From assembly GCF_030824455.1 (NCBI RefSeq), contig NZ_JAVBXR010000108.1, positions 1-64,000 of the forward strand: DNA of 64,000 bases, read 5' to 3'. Both the position numbers and the translations under genes were made by a program. Position 1 is the first letter of the stretch. Every line of letters begins with the position of its first letter. Origin of the DNA: Desulfobulbus sp. (GTDB lineage Bacteria > Desulfobacterota > Desulfobulbia > Desulfobulbales > Desulfobulbaceae). The notes under the pieces were generated by a model. The model saw nothing but the letters and a program-made list of their open reading frames with translations, made no database searches and was not told the DNA's origin. Positions 26,660 through 35,891 of the stretch are shown piece after piece.

Positions 26660-28104
26660 GCCTGCCTCGTTGGTGATGCTTGGTTCCGGCTGCTCCTTTC
26701 AGCCAGCAGCTCTCGGCCGGTGTCGATCACGGCCTGGAAAAATGTGTCGATCTCGGGTGTTTCGACGTTGACGTTGGTAATCAAAAGCCGCAGCACCAGT
26801 TCGCCGTTGACGACGCCGGTGCCGACCAGGCTGCGGCCGGTGCGGTGCATGCGCTCGCGCAGCTCCCGGTTGAATTCCGCCGGCGGGATGGACGGGGGCG
26901 TGCGAAAGCGAAAACAGATGTTAAACGACTCCCGGGGCACGACCATCTCCAGCTCGTCCCGTTGGTTGACCTGGCTTTCTGCGTATTCGCACAACTCCAG
27001 ATAGTGCTCCACCCGCGCCGCCAGCCCGGCCTGCCCGTAAAATTTCCAGTCGAGAAACCACTTGAGGCTGTCGACCCGGCGGCCGCATTGCAGCGATTGG
27101 GTGCCGAGATCGCGAATTTCGCCGTCTTCACCGTCGCGGAAGATGTAGCTCTCGTCGCCGGCGCTGCACACCTGGCGGAGGATGTCGGGCCGCTGGTTGA
27201 ACAGCAGCACATTGCACATCAGGGCCGTGCCCAGCATCTTGTGGAAATCCAGGGTGAACGAGTCTGCCTGGGCCAGATCGGGCAGGTACTGACCACGCAG
27301 CCGGTCGCTGAAAATGACCGCCCCGCCCCAGGCCCCGTCCACATGGAGCCAGAAGTTGTAGCGCTCGCGCAGGGCCAGCAGCGGCGGCAGGGGGTCGTAG
27401 GAGCCCCGCACCGTGGTGCCGGCGGTGGCGGCGACAAAAAAAGGCGAGCCGCCGGCGGCGACCACCGTTGCCAGACGCTGCTCCAGCTGCGCCACGTCCA
27501 TCCGGCCATGTTCGTCCACCGGGATTTTGATCAGATGATCCGCGCCCAGGCCAAGGATGTTGGCGGCCCTGTCCATGGAATAGTGGGCGTCGGCGTTGAC
27601 AAAGGCAAACAATTCCGGGCGGCCGAACAGCCCGCTTTGCTTGACTGCGGGATCAACGCTGTTGCGGGCGGCCATCATCGCAATCATGTTGGCGTTGCTC
27701 GACCCCGTGGTCATCTGGCCGGAACCGTTGGCAAAACCGACCAGCTCCAGCATGGTGCGCAACAGGTATTTCTCCATCAGAGTGGAGACCGGCGCGGTTT
27801 CAAAGGTGCAGGCCGAGGTGTTGGTCGCGGCAGCCACCATTTCCCCGATCACCGAGGGCAGATTGGCCCCGGCCCACATCCGGTTGAGATAGCCGGGATG
27901 GTCGGTCTTGACCGCGTGCGCCAGGTATTTTTCCACCCAGTCGAACACCTGCTCCCAGTCGCCTCCGGGTCCGGCGTGGTCCAGGTCCAGCTGACGCCGG
28001 AGCTCGCCGGGATCAAGATAATCGACAAAGGTTCCGGCGGTCCGGTGGCTATAATGACGGCTGAGAAGCTGTAGCAGCCGCTCAAAGATTTTTTCCTGCT
28101 CCAT
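26656..28104 (-). CDS. group II pyridoxal-phosphate amino-acid decarboxylase
   Basis: A 482-residue PLP enzyme of the glutamate/aspartate/aromatic decarboxylase group. Features are GYLNRMWAGANLPSVIGEMVAAATNTSACTFE-like substrate entry (split over residues 70-105), TTGSSNANMIAMMAARN, the cofactor-binding HVDGAWGGAV and the Schiff-base Lys in LDFHKMLGTALMCN. The closest pattern is the bacterial GadB/cysteine-sulfinate/aspartate decarboxylase branch, so the product could be beta-alanine, GABA or an aromatic amine. It is followed by an overlapping HTH gene. Confidence 0.88.
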   Translation of the reverse strand: MEQEKIFERLLQLLSRHYSHRTAGTFVDYLDPGELRRQLDLDHAGPGGDWEQVFDWVEKYLAHAVKTDHPGYLNRMWAGANLPSVIGEMVAAATNTSACTFETAPVSTLMEKYLLRTMLELVGFANGSGQMTTGSSNANMIAMMAARNSVDPAVKQSGLFGRPELFAFVNADAHYSMDRAANILGLGADHLIKIPVDEHGRMDVAQLEQRLATVVAAGGSPFFVAATAGTTVRGSYDPLPPLLALRERYNFWLHVDGAWGGAVIFSDRLRGQYLPDLAQADSFTLDFHKMLGTALMCNVLLFNQRPDILRQVCSAGDESYIFRDGEDGEIRDLGTQSLQCGRRVDSLKWFLDWKFYGQAGLAARVEHYLELCEYAESQVNQRDELEMVVPRESFNICFRFRTPPSIPPAEFNRELRERMHRTGRSLVGTGVVNGELVLRLLITNVNVETPEIDTFFQAVIDTGRELLAERSSRNQASPTRQA

Positions 28105-28432
28105 ACGTCCTGTGAATGCTCCCTGTGGTCAGTAAAGATTCAAAACAAACGCAACCTGAAGGCGCCCCGGCGGGGGTGACAAGTCGCCGAGGGGAAACTA
28201 TCTATTCCTGCTGCTTTTGCAAGGCCGTTTCTGGGAAATTTTGGCCTGATCGGCGAGGCGTCGCCGATTTGTCGAAGACCCGAAAAATGTGCAAAAGCGA
28301 TTGCTCTATACTACAAGGGAGGCGGATAATCGAATAGAAAGTAGAGAGAGGGCGCGACGAACACCAGCGTCAAATACAAGCGCCGGTCGCATTTTCCCAG
28401 CTTGTGGAGCACCATGGCCTTTTTGGCTCCTC

Positions 28433-28484
28433 GTCGTTTTGTGTGGATTTGATTTTCCGAGGGATCAAACCCACACAAAACGAC
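28433..28484. repeat. 21-bp near-perfect inverted repeat
   Basis: Arm 28433-28453 begins GTCGTTTTGTGTGG and is matched with one mismatch by the complement of 28464-28484, around the loop TTTCCGAGGG. No T-run follows on either strand, so it is not a standard terminator. It could be a small-RNA hairpin or the remnant of a miniature repeat. Confidence 0.7.
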
Positions 28485-28836
28485 AAAAATAACAACAAAA
28501 CAGCTCGTGGGTTCAAGATGGCTGCAAATACAGCGAAAAGACCAATTCCCCAGGAGGCAGCCCTCTGCGCATTGCAAGAACAGAGAGATAGATAGCGCCG
28601 CTGAGATATTGCGCCTTGAGCGGCATCATAATCTCTGCCCATTCGGCCAGCCATTTCCTGGCAAATTCCACTCGAAATGTCGAGGAGCCGCCTTTTTCAG
28701 GTGCCTGCGCGCCGTCTTGCTGGTTTTATGAAATGGGGTTTGTGTTTTTGGATTTTGCGGAGCTGGCAATATTGAATATTCTATCCCGACCGGTTGCTTG
28801 GCTTTTACTCGAAAAAGGTCGATTTAGAAGTTGTCA

Positions 28837-28861
28837 AACCTCCGGTATTTTGCCGGAGGTT
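28837..28861 (+). terminator. hairpin upstream of chemoreceptor gene
   Basis: Perfect 9-bp arms AACCTCCGG and CCGGAGGTT around TATTTTG, followed by CCTTGATTT. It is 102 bp before the chemoreceptor start. It could be a weak terminator insulating that gene or a leader structure. Confidence 0.4.
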
Positions 28862-28963
28862 CCTTGATTTCCATACTTGTTTATGATAGCGTTTGAGTAA
28901 CGTTGAAAAAGAATAGTTTTGCCATCTAATTCCTCTTAAACTACAAATGTTATTCAAAAAATT

Positions 28964-30969
28964 ATGAATAAAATAAATGTGAAATCCATATCTTTCAAAC
29001 TTGTCGCGGGTGGTTGCGTTGCTGTTATTCTTCCCTTGCTGATTGTTATGTACATCGCCACCGCGAAATCTTTCGATGCATTAGAAGCTATCTCCAAGAC
29101 TAACGCATTGGGATTGGCAAAAAGTGTGGCGACCGCTGTTGACTCTAGTTTCGAATTTCAGACAAAGATCGTCAATGTTTTATCCTCAGACGAAATGATA
29201 TCGGAAATTGCCCAGATTGTTAAAAATAAGGGAACCGGTGGGGCAATTGAAGATATAGACAGGTTGCGTTTGGTCATGAAGAAAAAAGTTGGGCAATTGG
29301 GAGACAAATACGATGGGGTATTTTTAGTCGACCAAAATGGTCTTTATGTGGCCGGAGCAAAGAGCAACGGGGAAGAGTATAAACCAATGGACCTTGGTGA
29401 TCGCCAGTATTTTAAAGATGTCAAAACTACAGGGAAAACTGTTCTCAGTGATATTGTTCGCGCTAGAGATACCAATCAACTGGTATATGTTGCTTGTGCC
29501 CCAGTAAAAAATGCGCGAGGAGAATTCCTTGGTGCAATTCTTATAGGGGTCAAAGGCGCCAATCTTGTCGATATGGTTTTACAGGTAAAAACGGGAAAGA
29601 CCGGTTATGCTTTTATGGTAAACCAAAAAGGTATTGTTAATGCTCACCCAGATGAGAAACTCATCTTAACTACAGACATAAATACTCTAAAAGGATTGGA
29701 GGCAATCTCAAAAACAATGCTAGGCGGCCAAGAGGGCGTGGAAGAGTATGTCTTTAATGGTGTTAGGAAAGTTGGTGGATTCGCACCCGTAAAGAGCAAC
29801 GGAGGGAGCATTGTTTTTGCTCAGAATTATGATGAATTTATCGCAAGCAGCATCGAAACAAGAAACAAAATAGTAATTGTTTCCATTGTCGCCATGATCA
29901 GCATCAGCATATTTATATATTTTGCATCGCTTCGAATAACCAAACCAATAAATAGTGCAGTTGAAGGCCTTAAAGATATTGCCGAGGGTGAAGGTGACCT
30001 TACAAAACGGCTTGCAGTAGTTAGTAATGACGAAGTAGGTGAAATGGCAATGTGGCTTAATATTTTTATAGAAAAATTGCAAAAAATAATCAAAGAAATA
30101 TCTGCCAATGCTGGCAATGTTAACGGAAGCTCATCGATGCTTTCAGAAATTTCTCACAATTTAATGACCGATGCAGAAGATACGTCCGGACTTGCCAATA
30201 ACGTTGCAACCGCAGCGGAAGAGATGAGTGCAAATCTCAACAATGTTGCGGCATCCATGGAGCAGTCGTCTACCAACACGAACATGGTAGCCTCGGCAGC
30301 GGAAGAGATGAGTGCAACTATCAATGAGATAGCCGAAAATGCTGAAAAAGCAAGAAGTGTTTCCAGTGATGCTGTAGATCAAGCCATTCTGGCTTCAAGC
30401 AAGATGGAGGAACTTGGCCAAGCAGCGAATAAAATAGACAAAGTAACTGAGACTATCACCGAAATTTCCGAGCAAACCAACCTTTTGGCTCTTAATGCCA
30501 CAATTGAGGCTGCTAGGGCTGGCGAAGCTGGTAAAGGGTTTGCCGTTGTAGCTAACGAAATCAAGGAACTGGCCAAACAGACGGCAACAGCCACCATGGA
30601 CATAAAAAACTCATTGAAAATGTCCAGTCTACAACCACCACAGCTGGAGCCGTTATAGGAAAAATAACCTCAGTAATTGGCGGGGTCAACGATATCGTAA
30701 CTATAATTGCCACTGCAGTGGAAGAACAGTCAGCAGCTACCAAGGAAATAGCCAATAATATCTCTCAGGTAAGCCAAGGACTGCAGGAGGTAAATGAAAA
30801 CATTAACAATAGTTCCATTGTCGCAGAAGATATCTCTAAAAATATAGCAAAAGTTTCAGTTGCATCAGGAAATATATCTAATAGTAGCACGGGTGTTAAA
30901 AACAATTCCAATGATTTATTGGAGCAAGCAACTGCACTAAATCATATAGTTAGCAGGTTTAAGGTGTGA
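28964..30969 (+). pseudogene. methyl-accepting chemotaxis protein, interrupted by a -1 frame change
   Basis: The frame begun at 28964 runs 564 codons to a stop at 30658. It encodes TM1 (about residues 13-34), a dCache-type sensor ([29 protein letters not shown]), TM2 (about 302-323), HAMP, and a signalling domain with the tip [19 protein letters not shown]. At 30604-30609 lies A AAA AAC; moving back one base there continues into an open frame ([13 protein letters not shown] then AVEEQSAATKEIANNISQ) to 30969. One added base would give 668 residues. It may be a true pseudogene, a sequencing error in the A-run, or programmed -1 frameshifting. The lower GC than its neighbours suggests transfer. 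Confidence 0.8.
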
Positions 30970-31076
30970 TGGATTCTTACTCGAATCAGTGACGCTTCAA
31001 ACTTTAGATGCATTGTTCGGGGTTAAGCAGGAAACATCACCATCCTCGGCGGGCGTTCGTGGACAGTTTCCCCAAC

Positions 31077-31742
31077 TCAAACCCCAGCCAAGCTTCCCTT
31101 AGGACCCGGTTTTTGCGGTCGTAAAACGCGGCCGAGGGCTGTCTCCAGGTCGTCGATAAAGCTGTCGCTTCCCAGCGGCCGGCCGGTTCGTTCATGGCGT
31201 TGCATCGTTTCAACTTCCTCGGGCGAGGTCATCTGCAGGAAATCGGCCCAATTCGGAACCAGTTCAAGTAAGGGCTCCACTTTGACAAGCCGGTCGTCGA
31301 CCCCGGCAAGATGCGCTCCGGCGCTGCTCCATGGGTAATCGCCAGGATGGCTCACCAGTTGCGCGGCCACGGGGTTCATTTCAATGTATCGGGCTGCGGC
31401 CAAAAGGTAGTTTTCATCCATGGGGCAGGAGGCAAACCGTTCCTGCCAGAGATGGCCGCGCCACTGCTCGCGGCTGTTGATGCGAAGCGTGTACCGCCGG
31501 TGGGCTTCGCCGATGGCTCGGGCAAGGCCGCTTTCATTGCTCGGCACGGCGATGAGGTGCACATGATTGGGCATCAGGCACCAAGCCCAGATGGCCACGC
31601 CATAGCGTTGGCACCATTCTGCCGTCAGGTCGATGTAGGCGTGGTAGTCGTCGTCGCAGAAAAACGTCTGCTGCCGACGATTGCCGCGCTGGGTGATGTG
31701 ATGCGGATAGCCTGGGGCTATCACTCGTGCCATTCTTGCCAT
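31077..31742 (-). CDS. REP-associated tyrosine transposase (RAYT, Y1_Tnp)
   Basis: A 221-residue protein from the Met at 31742; the ATG at 31751 is equally open. It begins MARMARVIAPGYPHHITQRGNRRQ, has the metal-binding HUH-type motif in CLMPNHVHLIAVP and the catalytic Tyr region AARYIEMNPVAA. RAYTs are single-copy, domesticated relatives of IS200/IS605 transposases and are thought to spread REP palindromes. A REP-like palindrome lies 2.7 kb away at 34451. No flanking insertion-sequence ends are apparent. Confidence 0.92.
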   Translation of the reverse strand: MARMARVIAPGYPHHITQRGNRRQQTFFCDDDYHAYIDLTAEWCQRYGVAIWAWCLMPNHVHLIAVPSNESGLARAIGEAHRRYTLRINSREQWRGHLWQERFASCPMDENYLLAAARYIEMNPVAAQLVSHPGDYPWSSAGAHLAGVDDRLVKVEPLLELVPNWADFLQMTSPEEVETMQRHERTGRPLGSDSFIDDLETALGRVLRPQKPGPKGSLAGV

Positions 31743-31897
31743 GATCAACAATCTATCAGGAGCCGCCGGCGGGCGTCAACATTTAATATACTGTCCCCAA
31801 ATTTATTATGGTTGCGGCAACTTGCTGTTTTTATCCAATCGTCCTATAGTAAGCGCTTTGCGGCGAACCTGAAGGCCCTTACCTGTGAGAATGCGCT

Positions 31898-33091
31898 ATG
31901 ACCAAGACCTACGCGGAAATTAACGATAAAATTGCATCCGGCAAGGCCGTGGTGCTCACCGCCGAAGAGGTGATCGATTACGTCGACAAGCGCGGCCTGG
32001 AAGCCGCCGCCCAGGAGGTGGACGTGGTGACCACCGCCACCTTCGGGCCGATGTGCTCCTCCGGTTGCTTCCTCAATTTCGGCCACAGCACGCCCAAGAT
32101 GCGCATCTCCGAGGCCTGGATCAACGACGTCATGGCCTATTGCGGCATTGCCGCGGTCGACGTGTACATGGGCGCCACCCAGCTGCGCCACAACGACCCG
32201 GCCAACATGTACCACCCCGGCGAATTCCGCTACGGCGGCGGCCATGTGATCGAGGATCTGGTGGCCGGCAAGAAGCTGCAGCTCTTTGGCCTCTCCTACG
32301 GCACCGACGATTATCCCCGCCGCGAGATCCGCACCCTGTTCGACATTCATGATCTCAACCAGGCGATCATGGTCAACCCGCGCAACTGCTACCAGAACTA
32401 CAATGTGGCGGTCAACTGCTCGGACAAACGGATTTACACCTACCTAGGCATCCTCCGCGCCAAGATGCGCAACATGACCTACTGCTCGGCCGGGCAGTTG
32501 TCGCCGCTGCTCAACGACCCGCTGTACGAGACCATCGGCGTGGGCACGGCCATCTGGCTGGCCGGGGCGCGCGGCATTGTCTATTCGCAGGGCACCCAGC
32601 ACTGTTCGCTGGCGGAGCGCGGCGACAACGACGTGCCGGTGGAAGGCGCAGGCACCCTGGCGCTGACCGGCAACATGAAGGAGATGCTGCCCGAGTTCGT
32701 GCGCGGGACCAGCTTCAAGGGCTACGGGGTGTCGCTGGCTCTGGGCGTCGGCATTCCGATCCCGATTCTGAACCACGAAATCCTCCGCCGCGCCACGGTG
32801 CGCGACCGCGACATCCAGGCCTGCGTCATCGATTATTCCACGGACTATCCGCAGAAGACCGGCAAGGTCCTGGCCCGCTACAACTACGAGCAGCTGCGCT
32901 CCGGCGAGGTTGAGCTGAACGGCAAAAAGATCCCGGTCACCTCGCTCTCCTCGTACAACAAGGCGCTCAAGATCTGCAACCTGCTCAAGGCCGAAATCGA
33001 GGCGGGCCGTTTCCTGCTCGCCGAACCCAGCCAGCGCCTGCCCCTGAATCAGGGCATGCAATCATTGAACATCACAGGACCGGCGCGATGA
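31898..33091 (+). CDS. homocysteine biosynthesis protein, DUF39 family (aspartate-semialdehyde sulfurtransferase)
   Basis: A 397-residue DUF39 (COG1900) protein. The family makes homocysteine from aspartate semialdehyde and sulfide in methanogens and anaerobic bacteria. Conserved Cys residues appear in TFGPMCSSGCFLNFGHS and in NPRNCYQNYNVAVNCSD; SQGTQHCSL holds a third. The architecture lacks the CBS pair found in some archaeal forms. It overlaps the NIL-ferredoxin gene by 4 bp, and a UPF0280 gene follows: the complete known trio. Confidence 0.9.
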   Translation: MTKTYAEINDKIASGKAVVLTAEEVIDYVDKRGLEAAAQEVDVVTTATFGPMCSSGCFLNFGHSTPKMRISEAWINDVMAYCGIAAVDVYMGATQLRHNDPANMYHPGEFRYGGGHVIEDLVAGKKLQLFGLSYGTDDYPRREIRTLFDIHDLNQAIMVNPRNCYQNYNVAVNCSDKRIYTYLGILRAKMRNMTYCSAGQLSPLLNDPLYETIGVGTAIWLAGARGIVYSQGTQHCSLAERGDNDVPVEGAGTLALTGNMKEMLPEFVRGTSFKGYGVSLALGVGIPIPILNHEILRRATVRDRDIQACVIDYSTDYPQKTGKVLARYNYEQLRSGEVELNGKKIPVTSLSSYNKALKICNLLKAEIEAGRFLLAEPSQRLPLNQGMQSLNITGPAR

Positions 33092-33498
33092 TCACCAAAA
33101 AAATCTATCTCTATTTTCCCAAGAGCGAAACCGAGAAACCGATCGTCTATCAGCTGGTCAAACAGTTCGACCTGATCGTCAACATCTTCCGCGCCAAGGT
33201 GACCTCCGAGGAGGAGGGCTATCTCAGCCTTGAGGTGACCGGAACCCAGGAAAACATCGACCGGGCCTTTGGCTTTCTGGGCACCTTTGACGTGGACATC
33301 CACGCCGGCAACAAGGGGATGCTCTGGGATGCGGGCCGCTGCGGCCAGTGCGGGGCCTGTGTGGTCCACTGTCCCACCGGGGCGCTGTCGATCATCGACC
33401 GGGCCACCCGCACCATCGGCTTTTGCGAGGAAAACTGCATCGAGTGCCTGGCCTGCGTGGCCGCCTGTCCCTTTGGCGCCTGCTCCTCAAACTTCTGA
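33088..33498 (+). CDS. NIL-domain 4Fe-4S ferredoxin, partner of the DUF39 protein
   Basis: A 136-residue fusion of an N-terminal NIL domain (residues 1-75, VYQLVKQFDLIVNIFRAKV) and a two-cluster ferredoxin (residues 85-136). The ferredoxin has CGQCGACVVHCPTGAL and CIECLACVAACPFGAC, each a C-x2-C-x2-C-x3-C motif. It corresponds to the methanogen protein needed with DUF39 for sulfide-dependent homocysteine synthesis, probably delivering electrons or sulfur. It overlaps DUF39 by 4 bp. Confidence 0.92.
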   Translation: MITKKIYLYFPKSETEKPIVYQLVKQFDLIVNIFRAKVTSEEEGYLSLEVTGTQENIDRAFGFLGTFDVDIHAGNKGMLWDAGRCGQCGACVVHCPTGALSIIDRATRTIGFCEENCIECLACVAACPFGACSSNF

Positions 33499-33526
33499 GG
33501 CAGGGCGCGGCGACGCCTGATCTCCG

Positions 33527-34264
33527 ATGCGCGTCTATCGCTCCTTTTCCTGGAAGGACACCAACCTTCGGGTCGCCTGCCCGGCCTTTGAGCTGGTCAC
33601 CCGAACCGTGGTCGAGCACCGCCGACAGCTCGAACGCTACATCAGCCGTCACCCCGAGTTCCTGACCGCGCTGGTTCCGGTTGTCCTCCTCGAGGACGCG
33701 CCCGAGGCGGCGTTGCGCATGGCCGCAGCCAGCGCGCTCACCGGGCTTGGCCCCATGGCCTCGGTGGCCGGGACGCTCGCCCAGCTGGGCGTTGAAGCGG
33801 CCCTGGCGGCGGGTTGCCGCGAGGCCATTGTCGAAAACGGCGGCGACATCTTTATCCACTCCGACCAACCGGTCGTCATCGGCATCTACGCCGGCGACAA
33901 CGCCATTGCCGGCAAACTGGCCTTCCGCATCGATCCGCAGGACCTTCCCCTCGCCCTCTGTTCCTCCTCCAGCAAAATGGGCCATTCCTTGAGTTTCGGC
34001 AGGTGCGATCTGGCCACCGTGACCGCCAAGGACGGCGCGCTGGCCGATTCCGCCGTCACCCTGGTCTGCAATCGCATCCAATCGGAACACGATTTGACCC
34101 CGGTGCTGGACGACGTCGGCGCCATCCCCGGCGTTGACGGCGTCTTCGCGGTCAAAAACGGCAAAATCGGCATGTGGGGCAAGCTGCCGCAATTGGTTCG
34201 CAACGACGACGCCGGGGCGCAGGCAAAAATCACCCGCGATCTGCGGTCCGACTTTCAGGGATAA
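33527..34264 (+). CDS. UPF0280 (COG2122) protein, ApbE-like, homocysteine pathway
   Basis: A 245-residue UPF0280 protein. Typical segments are MRVYRSFSWKDTNLRVA, MAAASALTGLGPMASVAG, the ENGGDIFI strand and SSSKMGHSLSFG. The family is distantly related to ApbE flavin transferases and has been linked genetically to homocysteine synthesis with DUF39 and NIL-ferredoxin. It lies 28 bp after the ferredoxin, so the three form one operon. Its exact reaction is not known. Confidence 0.88.
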   Translation: MRVYRSFSWKDTNLRVACPAFELVTRTVVEHRRQLERYISRHPEFLTALVPVVLLEDAPEAALRMAAASALTGLGPMASVAGTLAQLGVEAALAAGCREAIVENGGDIFIHSDQPVVIGIYAGDNAIAGKLAFRIDPQDLPLALCSSSSKMGHSLSFGRCDLATVTAKDGALADSAVTLVCNRIQSEHDLTPVLDDVGAIPGVDGVFAVKNGKIGMWGKLPQLVRNDDAGAQAKITRDLRSDFQG

Positions 34265-34337
34265 TTCCATTTCCAAATCAAGCGAAACATCTTGCACAGC
34301 GCAAAACATCGCCGACGAAAGTCTGTCATATAAAGGC

Positions 34338-34627
34338 GAGATCTCTCCCTCTGGTCGAGATGACAAAAAGCGAAGCTATTCGTGGGGTTCGGAGACGCGG
34401 CCCAACGCAGCCCTTGTCGGAATGAGGGCGCTGGAGCGCCCAGGACTGCATTCCCACGCTGGAGCGTGGGAACGATCACACCAGGGGAGATCGTCGTGAA
34501 TGCGACAGACTTCCTTTGCCCCGGAGATTTCTCGCTGCGCCCGAAATGACCAAGGGCAGGCGCATAGCCGTGGATTTTGGAGCAAATGCCTTCCGCGTCG
34601 GTCATTTCGAATGAAGTGAGAAATCTC
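34338..34627. repeat. three-copy 27-bp BIME-like dispersed repeat
   Basis: Copies at 34338-34364 and 34524-34550 read GAGAT(C/T)TCT...GA(G/A)ATGAC. The third, at 34601-34627, is the reverse complement form (GTCATTTCGAATGAAGTGAG then AAATCTC). Outer blocks are conserved and the centres vary, as in paired REP/BIME elements. From memory, this family (GTCATTTCGAxxxxAGTGAGAAATCTC) is dispersed in several Desulfobacterota and related genomes. Confidence 0.75.
34451..34472. repeat. REP-like palindrome
   Basis: Ten-base perfect arms TTCCCACGCT and AGCGTGGGAA around a GG centre. This palindrome type is widespread in proteobacterial intergenic regions and is the kind of substrate proposed for RAYT transposases such as the one at 31077-31742. 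Confidence 0.8.
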
Positions 34628-34744
34628 GCGCCATAATGAAATAGCTCATCGCTGTGCTCGTCGATGACGAAGCAGCGTGCTTCACTTTTGAAAGAGAAAT
34701 GGAATAAAACGGGCGAGGCGGGCACCTGGCGGGCAGGCGGGCGG

Positions 34745-34796
34745 AAAAAGGTTCGGGATCGTCCACGGCCGTTCAACCGGCGCGGACGATCCCGAA
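34745..34796 (-). terminator. terminator after recA
   Basis: Thirteen-base perfect arms TTCGGGATCGTCC (34752-34764) and GGACGATCCCGAA (34784-34796), with further inner pairing. On the minus strand it is followed by CCTTTTTCC and lies 24 bp after the recA stop. An A-run on the other side (34795-34800) would also let it work on the + strand. Confidence 0.85.
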
Positions 34797-34820
34797 AAAA
34801 CGAGGCGGTCTGAAAACTGC

Positions 34821-35867
34821 TTATTCGGCGGCCGGAGTTGGCGTCGGCGCGTCGTTGTCCACCGGCATGCCCAGCGCCAAACGCAGTTTGCGCTCGATGT
34901 CGGCAAGGGTTTCCGGGTGTTCCTTGAGGAATTTCTTGGCGTTTTCCCGACCCTGGCCGATGCGCTCGTCCTGATAGGAGTACCAGGCGCCGCTCTTGTC
35001 GACAATCTCGTTGGCCACGCCAAGATCCAGCACGTCGCCGGTCCGGGACACGCCCTCGCCATAGATGATGTCCACATCCGCCTGTTTGAAGGGCGGGGCC
35101 ACCTTGTTTTTGACGATTTTGATCTTGGTCAGGTTGCCGATGACGTCCTGGCCTTCCTTGATCTGGGTGGTTTTGCGGATGTCGATGCGGATCGAGCTGT
35201 AGAACTTCAGGGCATTGCCGCCGGTTGTGGTCTCGGGGTTGCCGAACATCACCCCGATTTTCATTCGGATCTGGTTGATGAAAATAAGCACGGTGTTGGT
35301 GCGGCTGAGCACGCCGGTGAATTTGCGCATCGCATGCGACATCAGCCGGGCCTGGAGGCCGACGTGCTGATCGCCGACGTTGCCGTCGATCTCAGCCCGG
35401 GGCACCAGCGCCGCCACCGAGTCGACCACCACGACGTCAATGCCGCCGCTGCGGATCAGAATTTCGGCGATCTCCAGGGCCTGTTCGCCGAAATCCGGCT
35501 GGGAAATCAGCAGGTTGTCGGTGTCCACTCCCAACCGCTCGGCGTAGTTGGTGTCCAGGGCATGCTCGGCGTCGATAAAGGCCACGTTGCCGCCCCGGCG
35601 CTGCGCCTCGGCAATCACGTGCAGGGCCAGGGTGGTTTTGCCCGAGGACTCCGGGCCGTAGATCTCGGTTACCCGGCCGCGCGGCAAACCGCCGACGCCC
35701 AGGGCCAGATCGACCGAAAGAATGCCGGTGGGTATGACCGGGATCAACTCCCGCTCCGTGGTTCCCAGCCGCATAATCGAGCCCTTGCCGAACTGGCGGT
35801 GGATCTGGGTGATGGCGTTGTCGACGCTTTTTAAACGGCCTTCACTGATATCATTGGACACTGTCAT
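34821..35867 (-). CDS. recA: recombinase RecA
   Basis: A 348-residue RecA, normal length. It forms ATP-dependent filaments on single-stranded DNA for homologous recombination and the SOS response. Walker A is in [14 protein letters not shown], with [24 protein letters not shown]2-region [16 protein letters not shown] and the acidic C-terminal tail. AAGGAG precedes the start by 6 bp. It lies 24 bp after cinA, a common pairing. No recX follows. Confidence 0.98.
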   Translation of the reverse strand: MTVSNDISEGRLKSVDNAITQIHRQFGKGSIMRLGTTERELIPVIPTGILSVDLALGVGGLPRGRVTEIYGPESSGKTTLALHVIAEAQRRGGNVAFIDAEHALDTNYAERLGVDTDNLLISQPDFGEQALEIAEILIRSGGIDVVVVDSVAALVPRAEIDGNVGDQHVGLQARLMSHAMRKFTGVLSRTNTVLIFINQIRMKIGVMFGNPETTTGGNALKFYSSIRIDIRKTTQIKEGQDVIGNLTKIKIVKNKVAPPFKQADVDIIYGEGVSRTGDVLDLGVANEIVDKSGAWYSYQDERIGQGRENAKKFLKEHPETLADIERKLRLALGMPVDNDAPTPTPAAE

Positions 35868-35891
35868 CGAATTCTCCTTATCTGACCTGTA

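Larger units (their letters stand above)
28105..28963. other. 859-bp intergenic region with three hairpins, no supported gene
   Basis: The stretch between divergent genes has only short ORFs with no family resemblance. It holds a hairpin with arms ATCGGCGA/TCGCCGAT (28249-28268), a long 21-bp stem at 28433-28484 (one mismatch, 10-nt loop) and a hairpin with arms AACCTCCGG/CCGGAGGTT at 28837-28861. The last 100 bp before the chemoreceptor gene become AT-rich, as a promoter region would. Confidence 0.6.
34265..34820. other. intergenic repeat cluster between UPF0280 and recA
   Basis: No gene is supported in these 556 bp. They hold three copies of a 27-bp motif in both orientations (34338, 34524, 34601), one REP-like palindrome (34451-34472), and the recA terminator (34745-34796). 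The short ORFs crossing it are interrupted and have no family resemblance. Confidence 0.7.

Noticed and set aside
30718-30969. A separate 83-residue gene
   Set aside because: It is the C-terminal signalling helix of the chemoreceptor in the shifted frame and has no own start signal.
34265-34776. Possible gene on the minus strand after recA (173 codons)
   Set aside because: It runs through three dispersed repeats, the REP palindrome and the recA terminator.
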